Program-made: the position numbers and the translations under genes | In this document: piece after piece, positions 38,134 to 45,956 of the stretch | How the letters are laid out: every line of letters begins with the position of its first letter | Position numbering within the stretch: position 1 is the stretch's first letter | The notes under the pieces: generated by a model | What the model was told of the DNA's origin: nothing | The model's input: only the letters and a program-made list of their open reading frames with translations | Databases searched by the model: none | DNA from: Paenibacillus sp. J45TS6 | GTDB taxonomy: Bacteria; Bacillota; Bacilli; Paenibacillales; Paenibacillaceae | Assembly (NCBI RefSeq): GCF_018403285.1 | Contig: NZ_BOSJ01000016.1 | Span: 38,709 to 102,708 of the forward strand | Direction: 5' to 3' | Length of the DNA: 64,000 nucleotides

Positions 38134-38337
38134 ATTTAATGCTCGAAAATGTCTTTATCTGCTTACTTGAAACAGAAAACTTGACCCAAGTGTGCTCCGT
38201 ACCTCCCCTCCAACTCAAGCACATCTTCACTTGTCAAAATATGTACCCCTTAGAAAGCATTGCCTTAGTAAACGAAAAAAGACCTCCAAACAGGGGATGA
38301 AGACATAGCTCCGCCAGCAGGGGTCAGTAAACAAAGA

Positions 38338-38374
38338 CAAAGGCCCCTATAATTAATGAATAAAGGGCCTTTGT
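38338..38374 (-). terminator. Terminator of the riboswitch expression platform
   Basis: ACAAAGGCCC pairs with GGGCCTTTGT across about 17 bases, 30 nt downstream of the aptamer, with a T-rich tail on the minus strand (TTTGTCTTTGTTT). It is the likely off-state of the riboswitch. Confidence 0.8.
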
Positions 38375-38403
38375 TATGTGAATTTATTATGTATGTATTA
38401 AAG

Positions 38404-38534
38404 GACCCATCCACTGCTGACGAGGTTAGCTGACGGACTCGGGTAAGATGGTACCCTACACATGGATTCATGTGACTCGCCCCTGAAAACTGGTTCCCCC
38501 GCTCTCCAGAAAGTGCTTCCTGAAAACTAAGCGT
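38404..38534 (-). ncRNA. Cyclic di-AMP riboswitch (ydaO-yuaA class)
   Basis: On the minus strand the conserved ydaO blocks appear in order: GAGCGGGGGAACCA, GGGGCGAGTC, GTAGGGTA with CTTACCC, and CGAGTCCGTCAGCTAACCTC followed by GTCAGC. These match the B. subtilis ydaO leader block by block, with A-to-G changes in the two GAAUC boxes. It starts about one base after the predicted transcription start and is followed by a terminator; the next gene on this strand is ehuB. Ligand binding would be expected to stop transcription of the ectoine operon. Confidence 0.92.
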
Positions 38535-38540
38535 GAGTCC

Positions 38541-38569
38541 ATAATAAAGGGATATTTTGGAAATGTCAA
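38541..38569 (-). promoter_or_regulatory. Sigma-A promoter of the riboswitch / ehu-ect transcript
   Basis: Minus strand TTGACA at 38569-38564 and TATTAT at 38546-38541 with a 17-base spacer. The start point near 38533 coincides with the first bases of the riboswitch. Confidence 0.85.
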
Positions 38570-39160
38570 ACCAGTTATGAGTATTTTTGGTGATAATCAA
38601 TTGTTTTAACTAGGTTTAAATATTGGATAATAACTGAATTTTTCATGTGCTTTTACGTCATTTTAAACGTTGTATTAGACAAACTATAAACAGAGAGAAT
38701 TCAGCTATATAGCAAGCATTTATTGAAGGGGGAGAATAATAAAAGGAGACTCTACTTTACGTCTTTTTATTCACTTTAGAATTCGGGTCAAGAAGACGAA
38801 AATCCAGCCTAATAAATTTCTTTTTAAAAACTGTTTATTGCTGTTCAGAGGAACGTTTCCTCAATGAAAGAGGATGATGCTTTTTGGTGAACTGCTCATA
38901 CAACGTGCATGTGAAGAAGCCGAGCAGCTGATCAGAAGTACATTTTCATCTCATCCGATCTGGGGTTCAAAACTAACTATGATTAAGCCTTCTCCATAAT
39001 AAATAAAACTGCAGGGGGGAAACAGCTCTAAAAGCTGTCTATACCCTACCCCATACCTTTACATCAAAGGTTCATTATTGTGGTTTTTCTTTCTTGGCTG
39101 CGACGAGCATCAGATTTACACCGTTTCAGCTTGTCAAAAGGAAATAATACCGTACAATCA
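38570..39160. other. Gene-poor stretch right of the ectoine promoter
   Basis: About 590 bases. The only coding-like piece is a 40-codon plus-strand frame at 38877-38999 (LLIQRACEEAEQLIRSTF), with GAGGATG before its ATG; it looks like a gene remnant, not recognised. A small hairpin (CAGCT/AGCTG) is at 39021-39036. Confidence 0.4.
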
Positions 39161-39212
39161 AAAAAAAACGGCATATGTCGGTGCTATCAATTCCATTTTA
39201 GCGTTAGGCGCA
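39161..39212 (-). repeat. attC-like repeat, degenerate copy
   Basis: Short central near-palindrome CGGCATATGTCG, then the boundary box GCGTTAGGCGC. The lipoprotein gene on the minus strand stops nine bases before it. Confidence 0.5.
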
Positions 39213-39220
39213 TATTCAAG

Positions 39221-39862
39221 TTAATCTATCACATCTTTATTCTTAAGCGCTTTATTTTTGTATTCTTTTATTGAATGGTAGATATCAAGTTTCCATATCT
39301 GATCTTCTTTTTTGAGACCTAAAGCTAAGGAATACGTTGATGATTCTAAAACCACTGTTATAAGCACAGTAACTTGATTTTCCTCAGCCGTACTCTCCTC
39401 TACTTTTATAGAATCAAAATATCTGTATTGAATTGCTCTTTCTAAATCATGAATCATTACATAATCAAAATAATCCTCTCGAAATACATCTTTATTCGGA
39501 AGGTAACCACCATCATAAGTAATCTCATATATCAAGTCTGGATCGCCTATTGAAATGCAATAAAGGTAAACCAATACCATATCCTCAGGTGTAAACTTGT
39601 TAAGTTCTTGCAAATCTCTTTCAATTGTAAATCTATTAAAGGCTTCCTGCTTCTCTAACGACAGTTGCTTCAGATAAGAGAACCTTTCATTTGAATTCTG
39701 ATAATCAGTTATGTTAGTCATTGTACTTGAGACTTCTGTTTGGCCCTTTGTTTGGTTTTCTAGTGAAGTTTCTATGGGCTTTTCTGAGTTATCACTCTTC
39801 CAACATGCTGATAACAATGACATCATCAAAAGTATTAATAGTATTAGTCTTATTTGTTTCAA
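39221..39862 (-). CDS. Hypothetical lipoprotein
   Basis: 213 residues. Signal peptide with lipobox LLSAC (Cys 20) and a Ser/Thr/Glu-rich linker. The rest is acidic, mixed alpha/beta, ending in IWKLDIYHSIKEY, similar in style to NTF2-like or DUF4878 lipoproteins, but I do not recognise a family. Surface-anchored. First gene at the left end of the cassette-like region; its stop is next to a repeat copy. Confidence 0.75.
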   Translation of the reverse strand: MKQIRLILLILLMMSLLSACWKSDNSEKPIETSLENQTKGQTEVSSTMTNITDYQNSNERFSYLKQLSLEKQEAFNRFTIERDLQELNKFTPEDMVLVYLYCISIGDPDLIYEITYDGGYLPNKDVFREDYFDYVMIHDLERAIQYRYFDSIKVEESTAEENQVTVLITVVLESSTYSLALGLKKEDQIWKLDIYHSIKEYKNKALKNKDVID

Positions 39863-40036
39863 TATACTTCTCCTCTATACAAGAGTTGCATTTATCTATT
39901 TGTGCCTTCTTCAGATTATTATTTGATCATTCCTTTGTCCAAAAGCAACTGGTGTATGTCTACGTATTCATCTTCATCCAAATCCGTATGCGATATCAGA
40001 TAAATGCTATAAAAGCGATCTACTTGCTTGATATTA

Positions 40037-40060
40037 ATGGCTGTTCCTGGTAGCTAATCA
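40037..40060 (-). repeat. attC-like repeat, terminal box only
   Basis: GGTAGCTAATCAAC resembles the GTTAGCTTAATG end of the family and abuts the stop of the HIT gene. The central part is degenerate (AAGC/GCTT near 40011-40030). Confidence 0.35.
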
Positions 40061-40380
40061 ACTCTTGGTCAATGGTTGACCGAATACAACATGGAAATGA
40101 AGATGTTTTGAGTCTTGATATTCCCATAAATTTGTTATCATTTTACAAGCTCCATGTTCTGAAACCACTTGGATTGCTATCTTCTTAACTACATCTATAA
40201 GTTCAATTAGCAGGGGATTATCCCTTTCTTCTAAAGTTATGAGTGATGAAATATGTCTTTTTGGAATCGTCACAATATGTACTGGATAATATGGACGTGT
40301 ATGATAAAAAGCAAGTACATTATCGGTTTCCAATACCTTTTGTACAGGAGTACGACCACTTAATAAAAATCTTCCGACAT
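40058..40380 (-). pseudogene. HIT-family protein, 5' end disrupted
   Basis: The body (91 codons from 40333) is a HIT-type nucleotide hydrolase/transferase: VLAFYHTRPYYPVHIVTIPKRHI and the histidine triad HLHFHVVF. A well-placed start (GGAGGTAAGG, ATG at 40380) gives MSEDFY and then TAA. The frame that continues as LLSGRTPVQKVLETDNV opens directly after this. About 13 bases seem to be missing between FY and LSGR, where relatives have roughly four residues. A TTG at 40333 might still start a shortened protein, but it lacks a good site and the first strands of the fold. Confidence 0.65.
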
Positions 40381-40439
40381 ATACACCTTACCTCCACGAT
40401 TTTTTCCTTATTTTAACACACACCTAGTTTATATTACTG

Positions 40440-40500
40440 CCCGTTAGCTCACATAAAAACAGCCGGACTATTGGTCGGCTGCTTACTTTGTTTTATTCGT
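40440..40500 (-). repeat. attC-like repeat, left half
   Basis: TGCCCGTTAGCTCACAT box followed by hairpin AACAGCCGGAC/GGTCGGCTGCTT (about 40459-40485). The right-hand GTTAG box is missing. Confidence 0.65.
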
Positions 40501-40530
40501 ATGTCTTTGTGTACTACTCCGATAAGAGTA

Positions 40531-41294
40531 TCAACAGGTTATTGGCCTGCACTGAAGCAAGTAGAGTTTATTTTGATCGATTGCCCACTCGATATCAAGC
40601 TTCCTGCCAAATACATTTTCACAACTTGTTGCTAACAGATGAAGCTTTTGAAGTTCTATTTCATCCAAACAAAGCCTGTCAGCACATGAATCGGATTTAT
40701 TTCCTATCCTTTGTTCAAGGATTTGACCCGACCTGCTTAATCGAAAAAAGTCAGGTATAATGTGGCCGGATGCAATCGACTCACCAAGCCCCCAACTGGC
40801 TTCAATAATTCTCTCATCTGCTTTTGAAACAGGGTCTTGAGTGAAAAGGATCCCGGAAACCCTTGAAGATACCATTTTTTGAAGAAGGACTGCCATCTTG
40901 GGTGTTTCCGTTATCCCGAACCTTTCATTGTAAACCTTCACTCTATTAGAAAAGGCTGATTCTCGGACAGCAATTATCGCTTTTTCGATCGCTTCGACAG
41001 AAGCGACGTTTAAGCAAGAAATATATTGCCCTGCATAGCTTTGGTGCTCACTATCTTCGCCAACAGCGGACGATCTGACAGCAATAGGTCCCAGTTGCTT
41101 CAGAAGCTGATGCAGCTCTTTTTCCAAGGAGATTTCTCCGGATACAAATTGATTAAGGCGGGCATCGGAGAGCACAATCCTTTAGGTACAAGCAGCTTAA
41201 GCTTAATAGCAAAATTTAATTGCGCCGCTTTACCTCCAAATTCAAACGGATTAACGGCATCCTCTAATCGTACTAAGTATCGATAGCGATTCAA
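40531..41294 (-). pseudogene. PEP-synthase-like ATP-binding (PPDK_N) protein, one frameshift
   Basis: Two frames together form one PEP/pyruvate-binding ATP-grasp domain of about 254 residues. The first (41294 to about 41180) reads YLVRLEDAVNPFEFGGKAAQLN to VPKG; the second continues LSDARLNQFVSGE, IAVRSSAVGEDSEHQSYAGQY, RVSGILFTQDPV, EASWGLGESIASG and ends LDIEWAIDQNKLYLLQCRPI. A single missing base near 41178 separates them. TTG start at 41294 overlaps the upstream stop and has GAGGGTG. If the shift is real the protein is dead; a sequencing error is possible. It complements the phosphohistidine domain encoded just upstream. Confidence 0.75.
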
Positions 41295-42049
41295 TGGATC
41301 ACCCTCAATACAATTCCAGAGACCGCATCCAAACGAATTTGATCCCCATCCTTGATGGTTTCCGTTGCAGTTAGACAACCTACGACACAAGGAATACCCA
41401 ACTCTCTAGCTAAAATCGCCGCATGGCAAACGACTCCGCCACGGTCTGTAATGAGACCTGATATCAGATGTGCTACCTCAATGAATTCGGGAGTTGTCAT
41501 CGTTGTAATAAGAATATCCCCTTTTTTTATTTTATGAAAATGTTCTTTATCAAAAGCGACACATGCCCTTCCTTGAGCACTTCCCCTACATGCTGGGGTG
41601 CCGCTTATTAGGAATTCTTCTTCAACATTCAAGTTGTTATCTTTTTGGTGAACTTCTTGACGTTCATTTAATAAATCGCGAAGCTCCTTGCTCCAAGTGT
41701 TTTCTTTGGCCCATTGCCCTCTTTTGATCCCCAGTTCTGATAGTGTATCCCACACATGCATTTCAAAGATCGCTTGATCAAAACACATAATTAGGTCAAA
41801 TGGAGCCATTTCATCCAATCTTTTCAGGGCTAATATATATTTGGCCTTTGAATAAGGCAAATAGTTTGCAAAGAACTCTAATATCTCCCTTGTTGCGTTA
41901 ATGGCTTCACGCATTAGTGACTCATTTAACGTTGTACGATCCATCTGGTAGTTGTATATGCTCTGATAAGCATTCCGTAATTTCGGTTTGAAACTCTCAA
42001 GCACCTCACCGTAAGCGTTTCTAATTGTATTGAAGATCATCTTCCCCAT
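41291..42049 (-). CDS. PEP-utilising-enzyme mobile (phosphohistidine) domain protein
   Basis: 252 residues. The C-terminal 100 residues are the swivelling phosphohistidine domain of PEP synthase, PPDK and rifampicin phosphotransferase: GTPACRGSAQGRACV, GDILITTMTTPEFI and the active His in TDRGGVVCHAAILARELGIP. Residues 1-150 are helical and not recognised. The order (His domain gene, then ATP-grasp gene) is the reverse of PEP synthase and Rph, where the ATP-grasp comes first. A 28-residue peptide gene and a terminator precede it. Role unknown; phosphotransfer to a small molecule is a guess from the family. Confidence 0.75.
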   Translation of the reverse strand: MGKMIFNTIRNAYGEVLESFKPKLRNAYQSIYNYQMDRTTLNESLMREAINATREILEFFANYLPYSKAKYILALKRLDEMAPFDLIMCFDQAIFEMHVWDTLSELGIKRGQWAKENTWSKELRDLLNERQEVHQKDNNLNVEEEFLISGTPACRGSAQGRACVAFDKEHFHKIKKGDILITTMTTPEFIEVAHLISGLITDRGGVVCHAAILARELGIPCVVGCLTATETIKDGDQIRLDAVSGIVLRVIH

Positions 42050-42069
42050 TTCATTGTTTTATGGAATGC

Positions 42070-42129
42070 AAAAAAACCATGGCAACACCTAACCATGGTC
42101 TTGGCTTTTCACTGATAACATGTATCAGT
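42070..42129 (-). terminator. Two hairpins, the second a strong terminator, between peptide gene and PEP-enzyme gene
   Basis: On the minus strand ACTGATA/TATCAGT (42129-42111) comes first, three bases after the peptide stop. Then ACCATGG/CCATGGT (42099-42076) is followed by T7. A terminator placed between a short peptide gene and an enzyme gene is typical of attenuators. Confidence 0.8.
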
Positions 42130-42131
42130 TA

Positions 42132-42218
42132 TTATGAAAAGCATTCGCCGATAGGATGAGCACAATGAAACAACTTTTTAATTGTTTGTTTATTGATCAT
42201 AGTTAGAGTTGTTTTCAT
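42132..42218 (-). CDS. 28-residue peptide (leader peptide or peptide precursor)
   Basis: ATG at 42218 preceded by AAAGGGGGTGAAG, a very strong site. The product is basic in the middle and ends LFHCAHPIGECFS with two Cys seven residues apart. A plausible promoter lies upstream (TTGACT near 42281, AT-rich -10). Directly downstream are two hairpins and the phosphohistidine-domain gene. It could be a leader peptide for ribosome-mediated attenuation, as found before resistance genes in Firmicutes, or the precursor of a modified peptide. No homologue is recognised. Confidence 0.6.
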   Translation of the reverse strand: MKTTLTMINKQTIKKLFHCAHPIGECFS

Positions 42219-42403
42219 TGCACTTCACCCCCTTTACCTTTTTGATAATTCAAAATTACCATAATATACATTTTATAGTCAATAATTCTTTTATGATATT
42301 TCTCGATTTAAATCATTTATTATCAATTTTTATTCCCCACCACATGTTTAAATTGAATAAAATTACTAGAAAAAAGAAAGATTTTGATTGAGTTGCTTAA
42401 TTG

Positions 42404-42439
42404 TTCATATTGAACTAACGTTTTTCCGTTAGTTGAACA
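42404..42439 (-). repeat. attC-like repeat, right half only
   Basis: TTGAACTAACG and CGTTAGTTGAAC form an 11-bp inverted pair around TTTTTC, the standard right-hand box pair of the family. The central hairpin is absent. The rest of 42219-42645 holds only AT-rich sequence. Confidence 0.65.
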
Positions 42440-42645
42440 AGTACGCTTTCTTTTAATACACAATATCTTCGTACTGTGCATCATCTAACGGAACACTTTC
42501 TGTCAAAAGAAAAAAGGTCTAGACTGTCGAGGGTACTAAGTTAACGGTAGTAGAGTTTAATAAAAGACGTTCTTTATTGTCCATGCTTAATTGTGTTCTG
42601 TTAGAATAATATTAGATTTTAATGTGGCCTAAAGGAGGAATAAAG

Positions 42646-43056
42646 TTGAGGATCGATTTTGCGACTGACTCAGACTATGAATACATACGAAACCGTGACC
42701 CTCATATTTCTGAGAGCTTAATACTGTCAAAAATAAAGGGAAATGAGATATACATTCTGCGAAATCACGATGAAAGTAATATCGGATGGATGCGGTATGG
42801 TTACTTTTGGGACAACACCCCTTTCATGAACATGATTTGGGTCGATGAACAATATCGAGACAAGGGGACAGGAAAGCAAGTTGTCCTCTTCTGGGAAAAA
42901 CAAATGAAACAAAAGGGGTTCAATCTGATTATGACATCCACTCAGGCTGATGAAGGAGCCCAACATTTTTATAGAAAACTAGGCTACCAAGATGCTGGAT
43001 GCTTAATAATTGATACACAACCTTTGGAAATACTCCTCACAAAAAACTTAAGCTAA
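42646..43056 (+). CDS. GNAT-family N-acetyltransferase
   Basis: 136 residues. The acetyl-CoA loop is VDEQYRDKGTGKQVVLFWE (R/Q-x-x-G-x-G/A with Asp-Lys variation) and the C-terminal strand is AQHFYRKLGYQDAG. Substrate unknown. The frame is open to an ATG at 42622, but AAAGGAGG lies inside that stretch, so I start at the TTG at 42646, seven bases after it. The stop codon falls inside a repeat core (AAGCTAAC) and overlaps the stop of the convergent lipoprotein gene by four bases. Confidence 0.82.
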   Translation: MRIDFATDSDYEYIRNRDPHISESLILSKIKGNEIYILRNHDESNIGWMRYGYFWDNTPFMNMIWVDEQYRDKGTGKQVVLFWEKQMKQKGFNLIMTSTQADEGAQHFYRKLGYQDAGCLIIDTQPLEILLTKNLS

Positions 43057-43062
43057 CCTAAT
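43044..43062 (-). repeat. attC-like repeat core shared by two convergent stop codons
   Basis: CATTAGGTTAGCTTAAG on the minus strand is the terminal box of the repeat family. The plus-strand acetyltransferase takes its TAA from it and the minus-strand lipoprotein its TAG. Confidence 0.6.
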
Positions 43063-43622
43063 GCATTATCACCTATAAACAGAACAGTGTATTCAGGTCT
43101 CTTTTCAAAGTGAAATTCATTGTGGGGTCCTTGATTGTTGAATAAAACAAGAAAAGAACTTAAATCTTCTCCTTTTAGTTCTCGTAGTAATTCACTACCG
43201 CTAAATATTTTGATCTGTTTAGGTTGTTGATCTTGAGTCTTGGGATAATGAGATTTGCCATCCTTCTCATGCAGAACATAGACGAGATAACCAGATGTAT
43301 TGGTTACTAAACCAGCATAATTACTGTCGGCTTTTACTGCGACTACATTATGTTCAGGATACCCTGAAATTTCAAATACAGGAGTACCTTCTAGTATTAT
43401 TGATCCGCGCTCCACTTTACCAATTTCTGAAATTCCTGTTGTATCGACCAATGCCAGTTCCCAAGCATTGAGATAATGTTTATCTCCAACATTGATATAA
43501 TCCGCCTCCGAATTAGGTTCGGTCTCAGGTGACTTAGAAATTGATTGCGTACAGCCCACAATCAATATTGTCAAAAAGAAAATGTAAACAGCTTTCTTCA
43601 TATCACCTCGATTCTTAGACAC
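43053..43622 (-). CDS. Hypothetical lipoprotein
   Basis: 189 residues. Lipobox LIVGC with Cys at about 24. The mature part is about 165 residues, beta-rich, with repeated short strands (GDKHYLNAWELALVDTTG, EVVAVKADSNYAGLVTN-like). No family recognised; probably anchored outside the membrane. Between a TetR gene (upstream, same strand) and a convergent acetyltransferase. It starts 36 bases left of a full repeat copy. Confidence 0.72.
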   Translation of the reverse strand: MSKNRGDMKKAVYIFFLTILIVGCTQSISKSPETEPNSEADYINVGDKHYLNAWELALVDTTGISEIGKVERGSIILEGTPVFEISGYPEHNVVAVKADSNYAGLVTNTSGYLVYVLHEKDGKSHYPKTQDQQPKQIKIFSGSELLRELKGEDLSSFLVLFNNQGPHNEFHFEKRPEYTVLFIGDNALG

Positions 43623-43657
43623 TTAACAGGTAATAATAGTTACGCTAATCTGCTGAA

Positions 43658-43740
43658 TAGCCTAACGAAAAAGCAACCGGTCTATTGATCGGTTGCTTAC
43701 TTTTTCTAATTAAACTATCGTTTTTCCGTTAGCATAATGA
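43658..43740 (-). repeat. attC-like repeat, full copy
   Basis: TAGCCTAACG box, hairpin AAGCAACCGGTC/GATCGGTTGCTT (43671-43698), then AAACTATCG-TTTTTC-CGTTAGCATAATGA. Here the left box is GCCTAAC, an exact RYYYAAC. Confidence 0.85.
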
Positions 43741-43891
43741 GATTTTAAAGAGAACAATTGTTTTTTACATGTTCTATCAGTAATCGGCGCAGTTTCTTGC
43801 CTTTGAATCCGAAAACACTTTTGTATCGATAAAAACCAAAATCACGCTAAAGATAGCGATTTTCAATGGAAATATGTTCTTGTCCTTTTAC

Positions 43892-44437
43892 TTATTTCTG
43901 ATCTAAATCCCGATTTTTCAAAAGTATAGTCATTTCTTCTGATGTTTCTTGCATACCTCTAGCAAACCATTCTTCAATCCATCCAAACAGCCCATAAGAA
44001 AAATAAGCTGCCACATAAGCGCCGAAGTTAGGATATTCTGGTTTCGGTCCAAAGAGTTCTTTAAGTATCTCCTTTAGAAGATATAATAATTTCCTCTGAC
44101 TAAGTAACAGATAGAAGTCTTTATTTTTACTAAAGTGACCAAACAAACTCCCCAGAAGTTCATCTTCTGATGTGCTACCACTCTCTTGAAATTCCTTATA
44201 CCATTTTTCTATTAATTTAAAGAGATATTCTTTGAGAACAGTTTCTTTTTCATCATAATTCCTGTAAAAAGAAACGCGGCTCACTTGTGCCGCAGAAGTA
44301 AGATCACTGATTGTGATGGACTTCAGTTCTTTTGTTTTCAACAAATCCAGTAGTGTATTTGTAATTTGATTCTTTACATAAGTGTTTTTCACATTTTTAT
44401 CCACGTTACATTTTATCCTTTCTGTATCATTTTCCAT
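43892..44437 (-). CDS. TetR/AcrR-family transcriptional regulator
   Basis: 181 residues. The N-terminal helix-turn-helix is ITISDLTSAAQVSRVSFYRNY at about 38-58; the rest is a helical ligand domain with the TetR_C-like pattern of Firmicute regulators. Divergent from the small membrane protein and esterase genes; a pair of direct repeats in the gap is a likely operator, so it probably represses itself and the esterase. The ligand is unknown. Confidence 0.88.
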   Translation of the reverse strand: MENDTERIKCNVDKNVKNTYVKNQITNTLLDLLKTKELKSITISDLTSAAQVSRVSFYRNYDEKETVLKEYLFKLIEKWYKEFQESGSTSEDELLGSLFGHFSKNKDFYLLLSQRKLLYLLKEILKELFGPKPEYPNFGAYVAAYFSYGLFGWIEEWFARGMQETSEEMTILLKNRDLDQK

Positions 44438-44462
44438 CGAAATATTGATCCTATTATCAACC

Positions 44463-44504
44463 TTTGATACATTTGATTACACAAAAAAAGATACATCTGT
44501 TACA
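44463..44504. promoter_or_regulatory. Candidate TetR operator
   Basis: GATACATTTGATTACA (44466-44481) and GATACATCTGTTACA (44490-44504) are near-identical direct repeats in the gap between the divergent regulator and membrane protein genes. TGTATCA near 44424 is a partial inverted copy. Confidence 0.55.
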
Positions 44505-44557
44505 TTAATTTTGTCAAAATGGATGTTCTAAAAATTAAGGGGAAAGGAATTAAGCAG

Positions 44558-44692
44558 ATGACACTCATACAAAAACGCATCTTCATTCTAATTGTAGTTA
44601 TCATCATAGCAGCTGTTTTGGGCCGGCTTGCAGTGCGGGCAGTTTTAAATTTTATGCTCGGCGGTACACTGTTCGGAGGTAATTTCCTATGA
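44558..44692 (+). CDS. 44-residue single-span membrane protein, coupled to the esterase
   Basis: MTLIQKRIFILIVVIIIAA opens the product: short basic N-terminus, one hydrophobic span, then LGRLAVRAVLNFMLGGTLFG. AAAGGA lies nine bases before the ATG. Its TGA overlaps the ATG of the esterase gene (ATGA), so translation of the two is coupled. It is too short for routine gene calls. Possibly a membrane partner of the esterase; function unknown. Confidence 0.65.
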   Translation: MTLIQKRIFILIVVIIIAAVLGRLAVRAVLNFMLGGTLFGGNFL

Positions 44693-45660
44693 AAAATAAA
44701 GAAAAAGGCAGGAAAAAAGTATTGTGGGGATTTATTTATGTAATTGCTTTCTTTGTTGTTTTTACTGCTTCGGCACTCATTAAACTGACATACAATCCAC
44801 TGTCTGGGGAAATGAAGGTGAATTGGAATGACTCCGTTGGTCATGTATACACAGATATCGCATACGGCGAAAAGGAGCAGAACAAATTTGATCTATATGT
44901 TCCAGCAGATAATACAAAGGAAACCTATGGTCTTGTGGTATATCTCCATGCGGGAGGTTTTACAACCGGTGACAAAAGCGGTGACGCAGATATGCTGAAA
45001 TGGCTCTGTTCAAAAGGTTATGTTGCCGCAGGTATTAATTACACGGTACGTGATGAGAATAACCCTGAAGCCAGTGTGTATAACATGTCCCAGGAAATCA
45101 AAAACAGTATTCCTGTTGTAAAAGCGGAAGCGGGAAAGTTAGGCTACAATCTCGATAGAATGGCTATTTCCGGTGGCTCGGCGGGCGGGACTCTGGCACT
45201 ATTGTATGCTTACCGTGATGCAGACACCTCTCCTATTCCAGTTAAAATGGTCTTTGAGATGGTTGGTCCACCGAGCTTTCATCCAGAGGACTGGACTCCC
45301 TATGGTTTGGATCAGAATCCAGAGGCAGCAGCGAACTTATTCAGCATAATGTCTGGCAACACCATTACAACAGATATGATAGGAACAGCAAGCTATGATG
45401 AAGCAGTCAAAGGTATTTCACCGTATATGTGGATTGATGAAAATTCTGTACCAACGCTCGTTGCCCATGGAAAATATGATAGGGTAGCTCCATTCGGAAC
45501 AGTAAAACATCTGATTAATGCATTGGAGGAAAACAATGTTCCTTATGATTATATCGAGTTTCCCCATTCGGGACACGGTCTACAAAATGACAATAAGCTT
45601 TATGCAAAATATATAGAAAAGTTGAATGAGTATCTGGAAAGGTATTTGGGAAGCGAATAA
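44689..45660 (+). CDS. Membrane-anchored alpha/beta hydrolase (esterase/lipase family)
   Basis: 323 residues. Basic N-terminus and one membrane segment (about 12-32), so the catalytic part likely faces outward. LVVYLHAGGFTTGD supplies the oxyanion-hole HGG-like motif, AISGGSAGG the nucleophile Ser, HGKYDRVAPF the Asp and FPHSGHGL the His. Resembles the BD-FAE/lipase-3 group. Overlaps the 44-residue membrane protein gene and is divergent from tetR. Substrate unknown. Confidence 0.87.
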   Translation: MKNKEKGRKKVLWGFIYVIAFFVVFTASALIKLTYNPLSGEMKVNWNDSVGHVYTDIAYGEKEQNKFDLYVPADNTKETYGLVVYLHAGGFTTGDKSGDADMLKWLCSKGYVAAGINYTVRDENNPEASVYNMSQEIKNSIPVVKAEAGKLGYNLDRMAISGGSAGGTLALLYAYRDADTSPIPVKMVFEMVGPPSFHPEDWTPYGLDQNPEAAANLFSIMSGNTITTDMIGTASYDEAVKGISPYMWIDENSVPTLVAHGKYDRVAPFGTVKHLINALEENNVPYDYIEFPHSGHGLQNDNKLYAKYIEKLNEYLERYLGSE

Positions 45661-45956
45661 AAAAATTAAATACTACCTCTACGAGATGATCCTTCTCTTT
45701 CGGGTACAGACTTGCGGAAAGACGCATTCTTCACAAAGAATGCTGACGAGAAGATGATGCTTATATCTTAAACTCAACTTCCCTCCGAAGGATGCAGATA
45801 ACATGCTAGGGTATTGGGGACATTTCTGGCGGGAAATGGTGATGTTGTCGTAAAAACAAAATGGCATAACATATGGGGACAATTTACATCGACTTGTCCT
45901 TAGTGAAGTTTTCAAAATAGCGAGAATTTGATTAACAAGTGTAGGAGGATGAAAAA
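45661..45956 (+). other. Noncoding stretch with a small hairpin
   Basis: GCATTCTTCACAAAGAATGC at 45722-45741 is a perfect short hairpin without a T-tract, possibly the esterase terminator. No gene is supported in the remaining bases. Confidence 0.4.

Noticed and set aside
38265-38600. Minus-strand open frame of 111 codons
   Set aside because: It is the c-di-AMP riboswitch and its terminator read as protein; no ribosome site and no protein-like conservation.
44500-44844. Minus-strand open frame of 114 codons opposite the esterase start
   Set aside because: Lies across the divergent promoter, the 44-residue membrane peptide and the esterase N-terminus, which are better supported.
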